Made by a program: the position numbers and the translations under genes
The notes under the pieces: model-generated
Databases searched by the model: none
Told to the model about the DNA's origin: nothing
Seen by the model: only the letters and a program-made list of their open reading frames with translations
Shown: one piece after another, positions 32,291-45,105 of the stretch
Position numbering within the stretch: position 1 is the stretch's first letter
How the letters are laid out: the number at the start of each line of letters is the position of its first letter
Source: Pegea sp. RAD2-039
Lineage: Eukaryota > Chordata > Thaliacea > Salpida > Salpidae
Assembly: GCA_034620365.1 (NCBI GenBank)
Contig: JAQGEQ010000002.1
Coordinates: forward strand, 47,589 to 111,588
Length of the DNA: 64,000 bases
Direction of reading: 5' to 3'

Positions 32291-32957
32291 AATATAGAAA
32301 GCAAAAGATCTAACACATGGTATTTCGATAGTCCTCAAGCATATAACACTGAACAGTTACATAGAATTATAGCAAAAATTTGATATCAGTTCTTAACTAA
32401 ATTAAACTATTATGGCTTATTGCAAATACTATGTTAGTTTCAAGTAAACAGTTGTCAACCTTTTATGCAATTTTGTATACTTCCGATACATATCATACGT
32501 TACTCGAAAATCAATTTAATATATTTTGTCTTAACGAAACTAATGAACTAAAATATTTTTTCAAGTTCTGCTATGTCCTCTTCTGTTGCGTTGCTATAAG
32601 TTTAAAAAAACTAACTTTAATTTTTTCCTTTAAAAGAAATAACAGGAACAAAATACCTCGAACATCATAACAAAGAAGGCAAATACCTTCACTGGTACAT
32701 TTGTAAATATTTCATATGCTTAGAATTATTCAAAACTCTTGGACGTTGCATCAATCTACACAGAGATCTAAGCACTAATATACCATATCGTGTTTCTAAA
32801 AACAAAACCAACAAAATATGCTTACTAAATGCAGTTGCAGTACCAAGTGACTTCGTAGTAAGTATCAAGAAGTTTGAGAAGAAGTCCAAAGACAAGGATC
32901 TACAAATAAAAATCTGAACAATATACAAAGTAAAAACCAGCATACTTTTAGTTTCAG
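32291..32957 (+). other. Segment between LINE and kinase C-lobe, unit 2
   Basis: Same layout as 21,301-21,968. An open frame at 32,431-32,670 (MLVSSKQLSTFYAILYTSDT, 79 aa) is slightly longer than in unit 1; no family is recognised. The reading at 32,741-32,790 is LGRCINLHRDLSTNI. Confidence 0.4.
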
Positions 32958-33411
32958 TTGGTGCAAGGATTTTAAAATGTCTAGGTCCATTGGAGTTCCT
33001 GTCCAAATGTTTACATCTACAATCGACTTCTTATGGTACAGACCACCTGATGTATTATTTGGAGATACAAAGTACACAACCACTATTGATAATTGGAGTG
33101 CTAGTTGCACCTTTGCTGAAACATCAAATGTTGGATCTCCTTTGTTTCCTGGTGATGATGAAGGTGATCAAATAAGTCACATATTTCGTGTCTTAGAAAC
33201 TCCTACTATCTATTATTGGCCTGGTGTTCAAAATCTTCCCAAATATAAACTGTTTCTTACATATCAATTTAATCCTAAGTGGTCATCACTTGCACCGATC
33301 CTGTCTAAGGTTGGTCATGACCTTTTTACTCAACTGGTTGTTTGTAATCTTGATAAAAGGATAACTGCAGAGGTAGCTCTTAAAAATCCTTCTTTTATTA
33401 ATACATTGTAA
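32958..33411 (+). pseudogene. CDK-like kinase C-lobe fragment, unit 2
   Basis: This open exon follows TTTCAG and is nearly identical to unit 1: DFKMSRSIGVPV, LWYRPPDVLFG, DNWSASCTFAE, PLFPGDDEGDQI and ITAEVALKNPSF. It restores the Asp of the DxWS motif (DNWS) where unit 1 has GSWS. The same DFG-to-DFK change and missing N-lobe apply. Conservation of an open frame in three units argues either for recent duplication or residual use. Confidence 0.75.
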
Positions 33412-34129
33412 ACAATTTAACGTTTTCATAGTAGTTCAATTAGTTGTGAATGATTTTTTTATATAAGTTAAAGCAAATAGAGTTAAAATTAAATTGTAAA
33501 CATTACTGTACCAAAACCTTCAAAAGTAAATATAACTTTTCCTGGGATATAACCTATGAAATATAATCAATTATCGTAATAGTGTTATACTTTAGTTGGG
33601 TTTTAACTTTGTTCTCTTTCATTGCTTTGAATAATCAATTAATATATTTTTATTAGTGAAATTGGCTAAGAATTTCTGTGCGCATTTTGTGGCTAGATTT
33701 AAGCTTTCGAATTGAAAAATACTAATATTTATTTGAGAGTCTTGTCGTTTTTGGACACAGGTATAGCTTAAAGAAGTTGATAAAGAAGTATGGATTCTGA
33801 GAACTAAATGTCATTGCGATAAGGTTAAGAAGATTGGTGGATTTTGCAAAGATTATAGAAACAAAATTCTGCAATTCAAAGTCAGATGAAAGGGTACAAT
33901 GAAAAGGTCAAAGCCAAAATCTTGACATCAAGATATTTGTGGAGTAATAACTCCAATGATTGAATTTTGGCTTGTTGAATGTGCAGCAGGTTGACGAGGA
34001 AAAGTTTAAGTTCAGACTTTTTCTAGTACATAGACCAATTGTGTATACTTGTAGAGCTGTTTAAAGTTGTAAAGGAATGCAAAAAAACCTACTGCCATCT
34101 GCATATATGTGGTTCAACAGTGAAATACT

Positions 34130-35020
34130 GTGCTGATGACGTAAATGTGTTAAACGTCATATGCTGGTTTTAAGTAGCTCGTATCGTTAGTATTCTTATC
34201 TGTATGGTTAGTCCCTTAATATAATTTTAATCAAGCTATATATCAAGAGTCCATATCATTATAGTTTATTTAAACTATTATAATTTTTTTGTTGAGTAAC
34301 TAGTTGTCACTTGTTTTGGCGTTATTGGAACTTAGTGTAGTTAAGATTAGCAACGGTTAAGGTAGTTTGCTTGCTATACTTAATAGAGATTTGAATAAGA
34401 TTATACATAAAAAAGAATAGTTAGTTTTTTTACTGTAACAAAGTTTTCAAAATTGGATACACTTAGAAACCAATTTTACTTATGTAGAATATGAAGCAAC
34501 GCTGCAACAGTTGTATCTAAGAAAAGCAAATAAGAAAACATCTAGCCAGGAAGAGAAATAAGAGAGATCTGATATGACTATCAAGACTAGAACTGAGTAT
34601 TTGTGTGTTATTCAGCTTAATGAAAGAGCATCCGGTGGCTGTAAGTATTATAAGGAAGAAAAGCTAATAAGGGAAATCAAAAAAGATCCTACCTTAAGGG
34701 GGAAGAACTAACAACCTTTGATAGAGATCTAATCAGGGATCAATTAGGAGGCAACAACTTTCTTGCTGCGAGGAAGTAATGATTGATGAAAGATGGAAGT
34801 AATCACAAACAGTGACGGACAGTTAAGAGAGTTTTCCCGAGAATAATAGTAAACTCTTTATAGGTTGTTACAACTATAGCAGAAAAAACAATAATTGAAA
34901 CAAGATTCAAACTTTGTAGCGCTAGAACTTCCTTCCTATACTTTGTATTGTTGCATTTCGCGTGGTTCTTCAAAGTTTCCTGGAGATATACACGCTATAA
35001 GCAGTAGTAACAGCTAGATC
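34130..35020 (+). pseudogene. TATA stretch and broken unknown ORF, unit 2
   Basis: The TATA-like CTATATATCAAGAGTCC (about 34,235) is one base different from unit 1. The ORF following the ATG at 34,491 is interrupted early (TAA after about 7 codons), and again around 34,710. Segments TSRA-, NQGS- and SNHK-like remain recognisable only against the inverted copy at 29,190-29,737. Confidence 0.4.
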
Positions 35021-35029
35021 TCATTTTGA

Positions 35030-37802
35030 TAAGACCTAGCCTTCTAGTCAATGTGCTATTGATGTGACCACACCAAAAAGCTGATTGCAACAATGATCAC
35101 TCTATTATTTTGGTGTTTGGGTTTTTCAGGTATAGTAAAATATTAGTAAGAAATAAACACCGCACATTAAATTGCGCGTAGACACCATTGCATTGTGCAT
35201 TCTGGATAAAGTTAATAAAAAGAATAATTTCAACTCAAATATCAATTTAGTTCTAACAAGAAAACTTGCAATAGAAAAAATTAGAATTAAGGATAAAACA
35301 TTAAGCTAATTGAAATCTATATAAATCTGTAAAAAACAAATTTTGCAGTCGAACAATAAACAACGAAAGGCAGAAATTTGATAGGGTTTAAAAAGAATAT
35401 ATTGTGACTAAATATTCATGAAAACATAAAAAGCTCAAGAGTTAAAAAACAGCGGCTTGATTTAGGTAAGATATGTTTAGGTTGCTAAAACTAAATCAGC
35501 AGTGGGAAAGTCAGAAAAACTAAGTATTATGAGTAAACAGATTATGAAAAATCATAAGTTTCAACATCTAAATATAATATATAAATAAAAGGATTGAATA
35601 ATAAAACTGTAAGTTAACATATCCCAAACACAATATGAAAAATAAGACAGAAAATGTAGAAACTATAGGTGTTTGACTTTACTTGTGAAGACAAATTATC
35701 AAATGATTTCTTTTTAAGAAAATATTAATAGAAATAATGGCAAATAATCCAGGGATGGATCTTAACACCTTAGTTATCCTGTAGGAAAAACTCTCAAAAG
35801 CAAAATGTTCAACATCTCAATTTAGTCTTGTGATCCGTATCTCATCCATCTTAAAATTGGCAAAGCTTTCAGAAGGTCGCTAGCAAAAGCGAATCCTTCC
35901 TCAATGAGCCTCCATTGAACATCTATTATCCTATCTCCACCAGTAACTATAATCCTTAAGAGTGTAGCAATGCTATACAATTAACTCAACACAGTATAAG
36001 ACTGAATGATAGTGGTCCAAAGGGATTGAATAATATTACATCTCAACTATCTTAAAAGCTATTCAAACCAAATAATTATGATTACAAAAGCAAATTTATT
36101 TTATTTTTTGTACTTATTTATTATGTTTTGGTTTTAGCTATTCAAAGATTTAAGTTATAAGTTATTTTCAAACGTAAGATATTCAGTATTGTAAATAGTT
36201 TGATTTTAAGTTTAGAATAAATGTTTTTGTCAGAAGTCTGCTGAGTTTTTGTAGGAAAAGAAAGAAAATATTTTAGCTGTCTAATTTTTATACTAATTTT
36301 ACAACAATATTGAAAGATTTCTGTAAAAAGATTTGAAACATTTAATTTACTACAAATTTCTTTTGTTTTGTTTTTGGTTTTGGTAAACAGTTATTTCATA
36401 ACTGCTATGCAACATAGAAAATAATACTTCAAGGACCGTTTATTCATCTATTTATTGTTCCTGTTTTTCCCATATCTGCAACATTAATTAAAGTTATAGG
36501 TTTTTTCTTAAGCCGTGATCCTTAAGACCTTTGCATTATGTTTCTGCTGTCATATTAATTCATGTTTGCTGTAAGAGCTGTGTATTTTCTGATTTGAAAT
36601 TGTTTAAGAACTAAAAGTTCACAAATATCATTTACTTAATATTTCAAAAGATTACTGAAAGCATGCCTTTTGTAGTTGACTTAACTAGCTTTTTTTTATG
36701 GTAATCGGAGTACGTATGAACAGTAGATTTTTTACTGCATAGGTAAATATGATTGGAAAATTAGTTTTTGTGCCATGCATTCTTTTATTTCCATCTTCAT
36801 GGTGACAGTTGAGTTTTTCATCATTGTTTACTAATGTCGTTAGCAGCTGCTTTTTAAGTTATAATAGAAATCTATGTAAGATTTTATTTAGAAATATCTT
36901 CATAATACTATTGAGATTATTAATTTGAAGTCATTAATTTATTTTTTCATATTTTTAATCTTTTATTTTCTATTTTTATACTTGATAAAAATTTTTAAAC
37001 TAATTCTTGTTGTTTAAATGATAAAATTAATCTCTTAAACTTTATTTTGTATAAACTAACTTTTGCATTCAATAATATTTATATTTAATTTTGTTCTTAA
37101 AGAAAGTAATAAAAGAAAAGCTTTGTTTAAAAGTACAATATTTGTTTCTAGTTGTTTATAAAATAGCCACAATACTGTTTTATTAATACATATGGTAATT
37201 ACTTTTTTTTTAAATAATTTTATAACTTTATAAAATTTAGATAAAAGTTTTGTGATGAAAAAATAATTTTGTCATATTTTTAGTTTCATTAATAATAAAA
37301 GTTTGTTTTTCAGTAGTAATTTTTTTTAGTTACTTTGATAATTTTAAATATTTATAAAAATATTTTATCATTTGTGTGGATTTTAATTTGTATCAGACTA
37401 TTTTTTAGTATATAATTATTTGACAAAGTATATTTTTGTTATTATTTTTCTACATTATATATATTTTTTGTAATTACAAACAGTAAACTTATTCTTTTTT
37501 GCAATTAAAATAAACAATATATTAATAAATCAAATGTAGTTTGTATGCTTATTTGTTGTATAAATTTATCATAAAAATGTACACTGATATTTCTGGTGAT
37601 GATTTTAAGTATAATGAATAATATTTATAATTTTATCTAAATTTAAAGATATACTTTACTGCAATTTATAAATATTTAAATTAAAAGATTTTTTTGAATT
37701 TACTTTAGATAAAATCTAATACATTTAAAAATTTCATTTACATTTTCTGACAAATAACCTTTTAAATACTTTTTAGGTTTACAAATACGATATAAATTAG
37801 TA
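35030..37802 (+). other. Upstream region of WIPI-like gene 2
   Basis: No ORF is supported. Compared with unit 1 it gains about 300 bp at 36,370-36,690 (TTTGGTTTTGGTAAACAGTT and following), also present in units 3 and 4. The candidate 5' UTR exon and donor lie at 36,720-36,747 and the acceptor TTTTTAG at 37,771-37,777. Confidence 0.4.
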
Positions 37803-38909
37803 ATGGCACTAGTTAATGGAAGTTCTCCTCAATTCTTGTCACAAAACAAGAAGTATCTGGCTACCATGGAAACATTAAAAGATTTAAATAGAATGGATAT
37901 GATGATCTCTCCAATGAATTTTGACAAAGTACAAATAATCACTCTCCAGTCAGTTACTGATCTATATATGAAGGAAAGATCTAATTTGAATGATGAAGAA
38001 CAAATTAAGTCTCTCGCCAAATGGTGTGCCACAAAAATGCTGCTGAGTCATAGAGAAAATTCGGACATTAAAAAGTCCATGCTGATTGTGGTTGCTACAG
38101 AATCAGATGGTTACCTTGTAATGGTGAACACAACCATGGATCCTCTGAATATTTATGATTATCTGCCATATATTAAAGTAACAGCAACTGATTATCGGAT
38201 TACATTGATTACTAAAGATAACTTTAGAATGTATGAAAGATCAAAGGATGAATCCTTGAAATATATGAGTCAAATGCATGATAAAAATGGAAGTATTTGC
38301 TTTCTAGAAAAACAAAAACTATTAGTGACTTATGGATATCATTGTGACCCTGGGCATGTAGAAGTATTTGATTTAAAAACTATGAAGATTCGTATGGTAT
38401 TTGAAGCCCATAAACATAAGTTGGTGGCTGTTTGTGGTGATTTAAACAGTGATATGATTGCTACTGCTTCTGAACGTGGAACTGTTATTCGAGTATTTTT
38501 CGCTTCAACCGGAAAACTCTTCCGTGAGCTTAGGAGTTCTTTAGTTGGAGGAACGATTAATGCACTTGCTATTAGTTCGGATTGTAAAGTAGTAGCAGCT
38601 GTTTATTCTGATGGACTTGTTAATTTATTCAAGCTACCAACGTTTTGCGAGCAGGATGCCGAAAAATCTATGGTTGTTGATAATATGAGCAGACTTTTAT
38701 CAAGTTATCTACCATTTTCTGAATACATTAGTCAACTTCCTGTATCTAAGTCGTTTTATGCTGAAGCTGATGTAACTGTTGTTCAATTATTTAAGGAAAC
38801 TCATTACGTTCTTATGGAGTTGGTTAAAAAGAATCAGCAGAAAATATTTTATAAAATTAATTTACGGAATACACAAATTGATTCTGTTGATGCCGTTGAC
38901 GTAATTTGA
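37803..38909 (+). CDS. WIPI-like: WIPI/PROPPIN-like beta-propeller protein, copy 2
   Basis: The 368-codon frame is the same length as copies 1 and 3, with no indels. It has Arg59, Pro183 (HCDPGH), Phe200, Val210, Gly212 and Val267 where copy 1 has Ile, Arg, His, Ile, Cys and Ile. The LRSS change in the lipid-binding motif is shared, so it predates the amplification. I count only two synonymous differences from copy 1 against six replacements. About 2 kb downstream lies the kelch pseudogene. Confidence 0.85.
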   Translation: MALVNGSSPQFLSQNKKYLATMETLKDLNRMDMMISPMNFDKVQIITLQSVTDLYMKERSNLNDEEQIKSLAKWCATKMLLSHRENSDIKKSMLIVVATESDGYLVMVNTTMDPLNIYDYLPYIKVTATDYRITLITKDNFRMYERSKDESLKYMSQMHDKNGSICFLEKQKLLVTYGYHCDPGHVEVFDLKTMKIRMVFEAHKHKLVAVCGDLNSDMIATASERGTVIRVFFASTGKLFRELRSSLVGGTINALAISSDCKVVAAVYSDGLVNLFKLPTFCEQDAEKSMVVDNMSRLLSSYLPFSEYISQLPVSKSFYAEADVTVVQLFKETHYVLMELVKKNQQKIFYKINLRNTQIDSVDAVDVI

Positions 38910-39606
38910 CATGCATGTGTGATTTATTCGTAATTAAATTGATTTAAATAAGTTTCTGCCTGTTAAACATAATGCTGCTATCATAAAGTATTAGTATCTT
39001 ATTAATAATTCTTTGTATTTAATTTTTTTAGGTTAGATTTCTAAGTTTAAATCATCAAATAAAAGCAACAGATTTATAAAGTTAAAAAGCGTCAAAAATT
39101 ATATAAAGTTTAAAAGTTTTATTTATATAAAGAATGTTTTGAGGTACAAAAAACTGCAGAGATGACCAGATATTGAGAAAAATATGAAAGACAGAACGAC
39201 AGGGAAAAGGGACTTAAGGTAGGACAATAGAGTAGTATATACCTGTACAGTTTCTTGTAGCCTGCTTGAAGTAAGATGTTCTTTTTTATGCATCAAATTA
39301 GTGTTGCATTAGAGTAGCATCATCAGCAAGCATAAGTTTGAAATCGTGGTAGTTAAGATTTACATCTTAGAAGTCTCAAATTGAATAAAAAAATATTAAA
39401 CTGGTGGATAGTTTTTCATTAATAAATATGCTCTTTAAAATTAAAAAAAATATTTAGGTGTGCTTTGGTCGACCATGGCCATGCAGGATGTGCTATGACA
39501 GATGAATTTAAACATAAATCAAAACACCATGAGATGTAAAGGAAAAAAAAGAAGAAATTTCAGTCAATTGTTCAGTTCTTGTGAATAGAGCATTGAAAGA
39601 AAATAA

Positions 39607-39824
39607 TTAACAAAAATGTATAAGTTTTGTTGACATTTTTTTATTTAACTTGTTTGGTTTTAACCATTTAATAAACTTTTCTCTATTGTTGTGGAAAAGA
39701 TTTAATTTTCTTAAATTTGTTTTAAGAAGTAGTAGTAAAATAATTAAAATAAGATTTGCTTTTAGTTTCTTTCTACTAAACAACTTTTCTAAATGCTGTC
39801 CATCAATCAATAAAACACTTTTGC
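39607..39824 (-). pseudogene. Mrr-like C-terminal tail, unit 2
   Basis: The acceptor TTAATTAATAG is followed by KSVLLIDGQHLEKLFSRKKL and a leucine/isoleucine-rich low-complexity run; the frame stays open to 39,607 because the stop seen in units 1 and 3 is TTA here. Similarity to Mrr is limited to the IDGxxLxxL segment. Confidence 0.35.
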
Positions 39825-40753
39825 CTATTAATTAAAAAGAATATTTCTTTCTGTGAGGCTAATATAAGCCGTAAAAAGACTGTTTGAGTCTATAGATAGT
39901 TATATTAGCATTAACACCTCAATGAATTTTCAACAATGGCTTGTTGTCAAGTTTAAGCAAAGATTTGATGTTCATTATTATAATTTACTACCTTTTACAG
40001 TGTTTTAATGTTTTTTTTATTTTAAATTTTATTCTAAATTTTATATTTACTCTTAATTTCTTTATCTAAATTGCATTACTGTTTGTTTGTTATAAAACGC
40101 TGCTTTCTAAAACTTTTGTATTTTATAATTGCTTTTTTATTTTCACATAATTATATAATCTGTTTTTAATATATTCTTTAATATAGTAGACGGACACATT
40201 CATATAAAATCCTACATTTGTTTACAAATTCATGAAACTTCATTGTTAAAATACCTATCACTAGTTATTGTATGTTTCAAAAAGTTTCAAGAGAATTTTA
40301 TACAAAATAATTCTTATTGACATGATTTTTTGTTAGTAGTATTTTTCAAAAGATATACTTTCATTACATTTTATTACAGTGAAAAAAATGTGTAGGTTTG
40401 ATTTACTTTTCAAGTTATTTAAAGAATAGGCATATTGTTTAATGTACTACCATTACATGCATATATAATTTTACGATTTGCCGTAAATTTAAAAAAATCT
40501 GTTAGCTGGCTTACTGCTACAAGTTGGAACTATAAAGTTTTCATCACTTCAAAAAGTTCATTTTAAAAGTTTTACAAAAATTGAAAATATTTTTTTGAAA
40601 AAGTTTTTCATTTGTAATTATATATTATTAATCTTTAATTACTCGTTTGATATTTTGATTTATGTGATAATTAAACTGTTTAGATAAATCAACTAATTCA
40701 TCTATTTAACATCAACAGTGTATAGATTTTGTAAATTTTTTAACTGCATCAAA

Positions 40754-43700
40754 ATGGTAAAAAGATCAAATAGCAAAGTTGTTTTAGATTCAATTATGCC
40801 ACCTACAGATGATAAAAGGTTAGTAGAATTTTGTGTCTTGGCTTACTTATGTTGCATCTAGGAAGATATTAATAACTTGGTGTAATAACTTGGTAATAAC
40901 TTGTCCTGCTTGGTGGCGAAGCGGTTACTACACCTAGCTACAAGGTACATCTAGCTTGGAAGTACCGGGTTCGACCCCAGGTAGAGACATATAAAACTCC
41001 TGAGAAATAAAAACCATAAAAAACTACTGAGAATGTGTGTTAGTGAGATGTGCTCTCTTTAGGCACCCTCCTTCGCATTTATATATATAAAAAAAATAAA
41101 AAAAAATAAAAAAACTTGGACCTTGTTGGTTTAAACATGAGTTTCTTGTATTTTTAATCTGTTTTAGAGTGATTTTACTGTTACTGAGTTATTTTGAAAA
41201 GTTTTAATTTTATTGTCTTCTTGATTTATCAACTTAAAAATGGAAATAAGTATTTGTGTTTGTAATTATTCACTTTTTTTTGTAATTTTATCTAACTTAA
41301 TTATTTAATGTAATTACTTTTTTATGATTTTGAAATTAAAATAAATTATAATTTTGGTTTTTTTAGAGATGAGTTTTTGGAAGTTGAGAACTGTATCAAT
41401 TTTCGGCAACTCAATCTAGATGACTTTTATCAAACTTCTGAAATTTGTGATGTAAATATCAAAGTAAAAATGGACCACTTGGAAAGAAGTTTCAATTTTA
41501 GCAAAGAATTATTAGCGGCAGCCTCTCCTTATTTTGAAGCTATGTTTCGTGTTGAGTTAAATTAAAAGATTCAATTTCAGTTTTTAAAAAACTGAATACA
41601 TAAACACAAAAGCTATTTGAATTTCTAAGGTGGATTTAAAGAAGCACATTCTGAAGAAGTTATCATAAATGGTGTAGACCCAAATGTGTTTTCTGATCTT
41701 GTAGATTATATTTACGAGAAAACTATACTAGTCAATAATGAAAATGTTGAGAAACTCATGATTGCAGATTCCATGTATCAAATAAATGGTTTACAGAAGT
41801 TATGTAGCAAGTGAGCCAGTTTTATTAAACAGTTTCTTTTATTAGTTTTTGTAACTACGATCTATCTATTACAGCTTTTTGGAAAGTCAAATAGAGATTT
41901 CCAACAGCTTCGAATTGACAACCTTTGCTGAAAACTATATGGAGCTTTTTACTAAATTTAACAAATTTATTGGAAAAAACTTTATAGAAGTAAGAAAATA
42001 GAGAAATGTTTTATTAAGTCGAATTATTGTTTCCACTTCATCAAGATAAATATTTATGAAATATATACTTGCATGGTTATTTCTACTGTACTTGTTCAAT
42101 TAATAGACATTAAGAACAAGTTCTCGATTTATCACATGATACTTTCCAGATTTCACAAACTGAAGAATTTAAATTACAACCAGACACTGTAATTTCTAAA
42201 ATAATAACTAATGATGAGCTTCATGTGATTTCTGAGTCCCAAGTATTCACTGCTCTTCTAGATTGGATCAAATATGATTTAACATCAAGAAAACATTGCC
42301 TAACTATACTAATTAAGAACGTAAGTATCTAGAAAGTGTAAAGTTGTAGACTTATGAGTATAAAATTGTGATTTCTCCAGGTACGATGCCATTTGTTAAA
42401 ACCAAATTTTATTTCTATGCAATTAGAAAATTGTGAAATAACTAAAGCTATTTGCTATAAATATCTTAGCAAGGTCCTTGAAGACATCAAAACTAACATC
42501 TTAGTTGAAAGCAAGTCAAGACAAGTTAATATTCCGCAGGTAAGATTATTTAATTAAATAGTTTTCACTTCAACAACTGACATATGACTTCACAGGTGAT
42601 CTACGTTGTAGGTGAATTAGATAAATCCGCTGATAAATCATTGAAAAGTGTAGAGTTTCGTTTGTTTGAAACGAATGTTTGCTTTAAACTTCCAAAGCTA
42701 TGTCTTTCAAATCCATCAAGTTGAGTTGTAATAAACGGTTTCATTTATATGTTAAAGACGAATGGTGGTATGGAAAGGTTAGAAGCATGAAACAAATGAT
42801 GACATCATCATTACAAACTAAATATGACGTCATCATATTTCTAGATACGACCCAATTCTAAATCAGTGGAAAAAGTGCAAGAGCTTACAGGAAGAATTGT
42901 GTTTGCCAACACTTGAAGGAATAGACAACGAATTATATGTTATTGAAACTTTTGATGATGGCAAGAGATTGCAAAAGTGAGTGATGAAATGACATTTCAA
43001 CCAAAACTTCACTCATCAAAAAATATTTTTGCAGATACGATCCGATCACTGATGAATGGACTGAAAGAGCTTCACTAAATAGACGTCGTGACTATTTCGG
43101 TTGTGCTGTCTTCAATCGGATATTGTTCGTTGTCGGTGGTGGTGAAGACTTCGGTGATTCAGTTGCTTGTGTTGACAGCTATGATACACACAAAGATGAA
43201 TGGACATCTGTAAAATCGATGTTGACAACTTGATGGGAGCCAGGTACTTGCTGATGACTTATTGATCATCTTTTGTTCTTATGATGAAAACTAATACTTA
43301 AATCATTAAAGGTGTAGTCACCCTCGGCAACTATATTTACGCCATTGGTGGTTGGAATGAGGAAGAATTAAAGTCTGTTGAGAGATACGATGTCCTGAAT
43401 GATAATTGGGAATTTGTAGCAAGTATGAAATATGCAAAAGTATGCCCAAAAGCTGTTGTCTTTAATAAGAAGATTTATGTTTTTGGTAAGTTTTTGTTCT
43501 GTTTCTAATTTAAAAACTCTCTAGTCAGAATTTTTGATGGTTTTTAAATTTTTTAAAATAATAATTGAAATTAATCACAATTTATAGATGTTTACAATGG
43601 TTGGCATAATTGTGATGAGTTTTTTGATTGTTTCAAGAGGTATATCCGGAGATGATTTAGGTGTTGAAGCTGTTGAATGTTACAATGAAGTAACAAACAA

Positions 43701-43797
43701 ATGGGAATAGATTGCAAGAACTAATGAATGGATTGATGAAGTCATAGTCAGCTATCAACCATGTGTAACTGACAAATGTGTAGATTTCCCATCTTAA
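40754..43797 (+). pseudogene. BTB-BACK-kelch (KLHL-type) pseudogene, unit 2
   Basis: Eleven exons can be traced: 40754-40818, 41367-41551, 41630-41810, 41875-41989, 42150-42320, 42381-42539, 42596-42777, 42845-42976, 43035-43243, 43312-43495 and from 43640. BTB: CDVNIKVKMD, LLAAASPYFEAMFR, GGFKEAHSEEV. BACK: FAENYMEL, LHVISESQVFTALLDWIKYD. Kelch blades: YDPITDEWTERASLNRRRDY, YIYAIGGWNEEELKSVERYD. KLHL proteins are substrate adaptors for CUL3 ubiquitin ligases. Defects: the exon 2 donor GTGAGT is TTGAGT at 41,552; TGA at 42722-42724; TGA at 43231-43233; TAG at 43708-43710. The last stop has a counterpart in unit 3, so it predates duplication or is the natural end. Confidence 0.85.
40904..41114 (+). 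mobile_element. tRNA-derived SINE inserted in kelch intron 1
   Basis: The RNA polymerase III A box (TGGCGAAGCGG, 40,914-40,924) and B box (GGTTCGACC, 40,968-40,976) are intact and spaced as in a tRNA. An unrelated body and an A-rich tail (ATAAAAAAAATAAAA) follow. It is flanked by AACTTG on both sides (40,898-40,903 and 41,113-41,118). The paralogous intron at 52,870 lacks it, giving the empty site. The upstream flank also has TAATAACTTG repeated three times. Confidence 0.85.
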
Positions 43798-44339
43798 TAA
43801 CTAAATTTTACTAAAATACTTCTATAAAAATTATTTTCAGTAAAAAGTTGCTTTTGAGGTCGTGTTTGTTTTCTTCAAAAACATTTAGAAAAATATCAAT
43901 TTGTTCATATGTGAATATTTTCACGTTTTTAGTTCTTTGATATTTTCCATAATATAATAAAGTTTTTTATCGCTTTAAGTTTTATTTAATCATCTAATCA
44001 TATTTTTTTGTTTAGATTAGTTTAGAAATTACAGTTAATTAAGTTTATTATAATTTTTTTAACAATAAGCAAGATCTGTCCGAACGAAACTCTTATTAAA
44101 TTCTAATATTTGAAATAAAAAGGTAAAAGTAAAACATGAAGATCACTTTTACAGAACTTTGTCTTTATTGTATACAAGACGACCTTACGTAGTTTTGTCA
44201 AAATCTTCACTCACATTTTCTTTGGTGTCAAATTGTACTATTTTAGTTTCTAACAAATCAACAAAATATTTCATATTTAGATTTCTACATTAAAAGTTTT
44301 CGTTTGCCTTAAAGAATAAGCAACCTTCCAAAGTACTTA
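43798..44339. other. AT-rich junction between kelch pseudogene and next LINE
   Basis: Repeated almost identically at 55,198-55,739. No ORF or RNA recognised. It shows that the unit boundary was fixed before the unit 2/3 duplication. Confidence 0.5.
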
Positions 44340-45105
44340 GAGATGGTCAAACACTTTTATGTCCTTTCTATTTGCGACAAAGTAATTGAGTTTTTAAAAG
44401 ACCAAACACAAGCCTTTGTGAGTCGATTATATTTGTCAGGTTTTAATGTCTGATAAATTAAATGAGCGTTTATAGGACCATGCAAAAAGCTTTATTAACT
44501 TGATTTTATTGGTTCACTGGCTTGCGAGCGGTATTGCTGATTACTTCGTCAGAATCAAGCACTTTGGCAGGTTATCAAATTCAGAGAAAATATATAATCT
44601 TTAAGAAGAACCAGCACAAGCTTTTGTATTGTATCTAAGGCTATTTCTTCTTAAAAACCATCAGTTTTCAACAACTCTGATCAGATCCTAGCTTTCCTTT
44701 TAAGAAAAACTATCTCCTCTTTATCACGACCAGCCATATCGCTACTCTTTAACATCACTCTGAATCGAGGAAGAGTTCCACAAATTTGAAAGAACGTTAT
44801 TATTACTCTAAATTATAAAAGGGGACCAAGAAACCACAGACCAGTTTTGCTGACTTCAGTTATCTTCAGAACTGAAGAACATATCGTTCACAATCCTATG
44901 ACCAATCATTTGATGGAGCATTATCTAATATCTGATACCCAGCATGGTTTTGTGAAACAGAGATCAGAGCGAGTTTCTTCTCATACCGTGCAATAAGTAC
45001 TTGGAACCACCTGCCATCAGACAATATTACCAGCAGCTTTGGGAATGAGGGTGCCCGAAGAGAGCACTTCTTGTTAACAAATACTCCCACAAATAGCATC
45101 TATTA
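44340..45105 (+). mobile_element. LINE remnant, array unit 3
   Basis: The 5' monomer region (44,340-44,630) is joined directly to RT sequence (44,635 on), skipping ORF1 and endonuclease; unit 4 has the same fusion. At about 44,963 it jumps from RT (TCAGCATGGTTTTGTGAAAC) to the C-terminal tail at AGAGCGAGTTTC, a further deletion of about 1.04 kb compared with unit 4, with ATC at both breakpoints. Confidence 0.8.

Larger units (their letters stand above)
31655..44339 (+). repeat. Tandem array unit 2
   Basis: Contents are LINE tail, kinase fragment, TATA stretch, broken unknown ORF, WIPI-like gene, Mrr-like tail and kelch pseudogene with a SINE. It is about 97% or more like unit 3 by eye, and more distant from unit 1. 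Confidence 0.8.

Noticed and set aside
40900-40990. Functional tRNA gene
   Set aside because: A and B boxes are good, but the acceptor and anticodon stems do not pair convincingly and an A-tailed body with target-site repeats follows, so it is a SINE.
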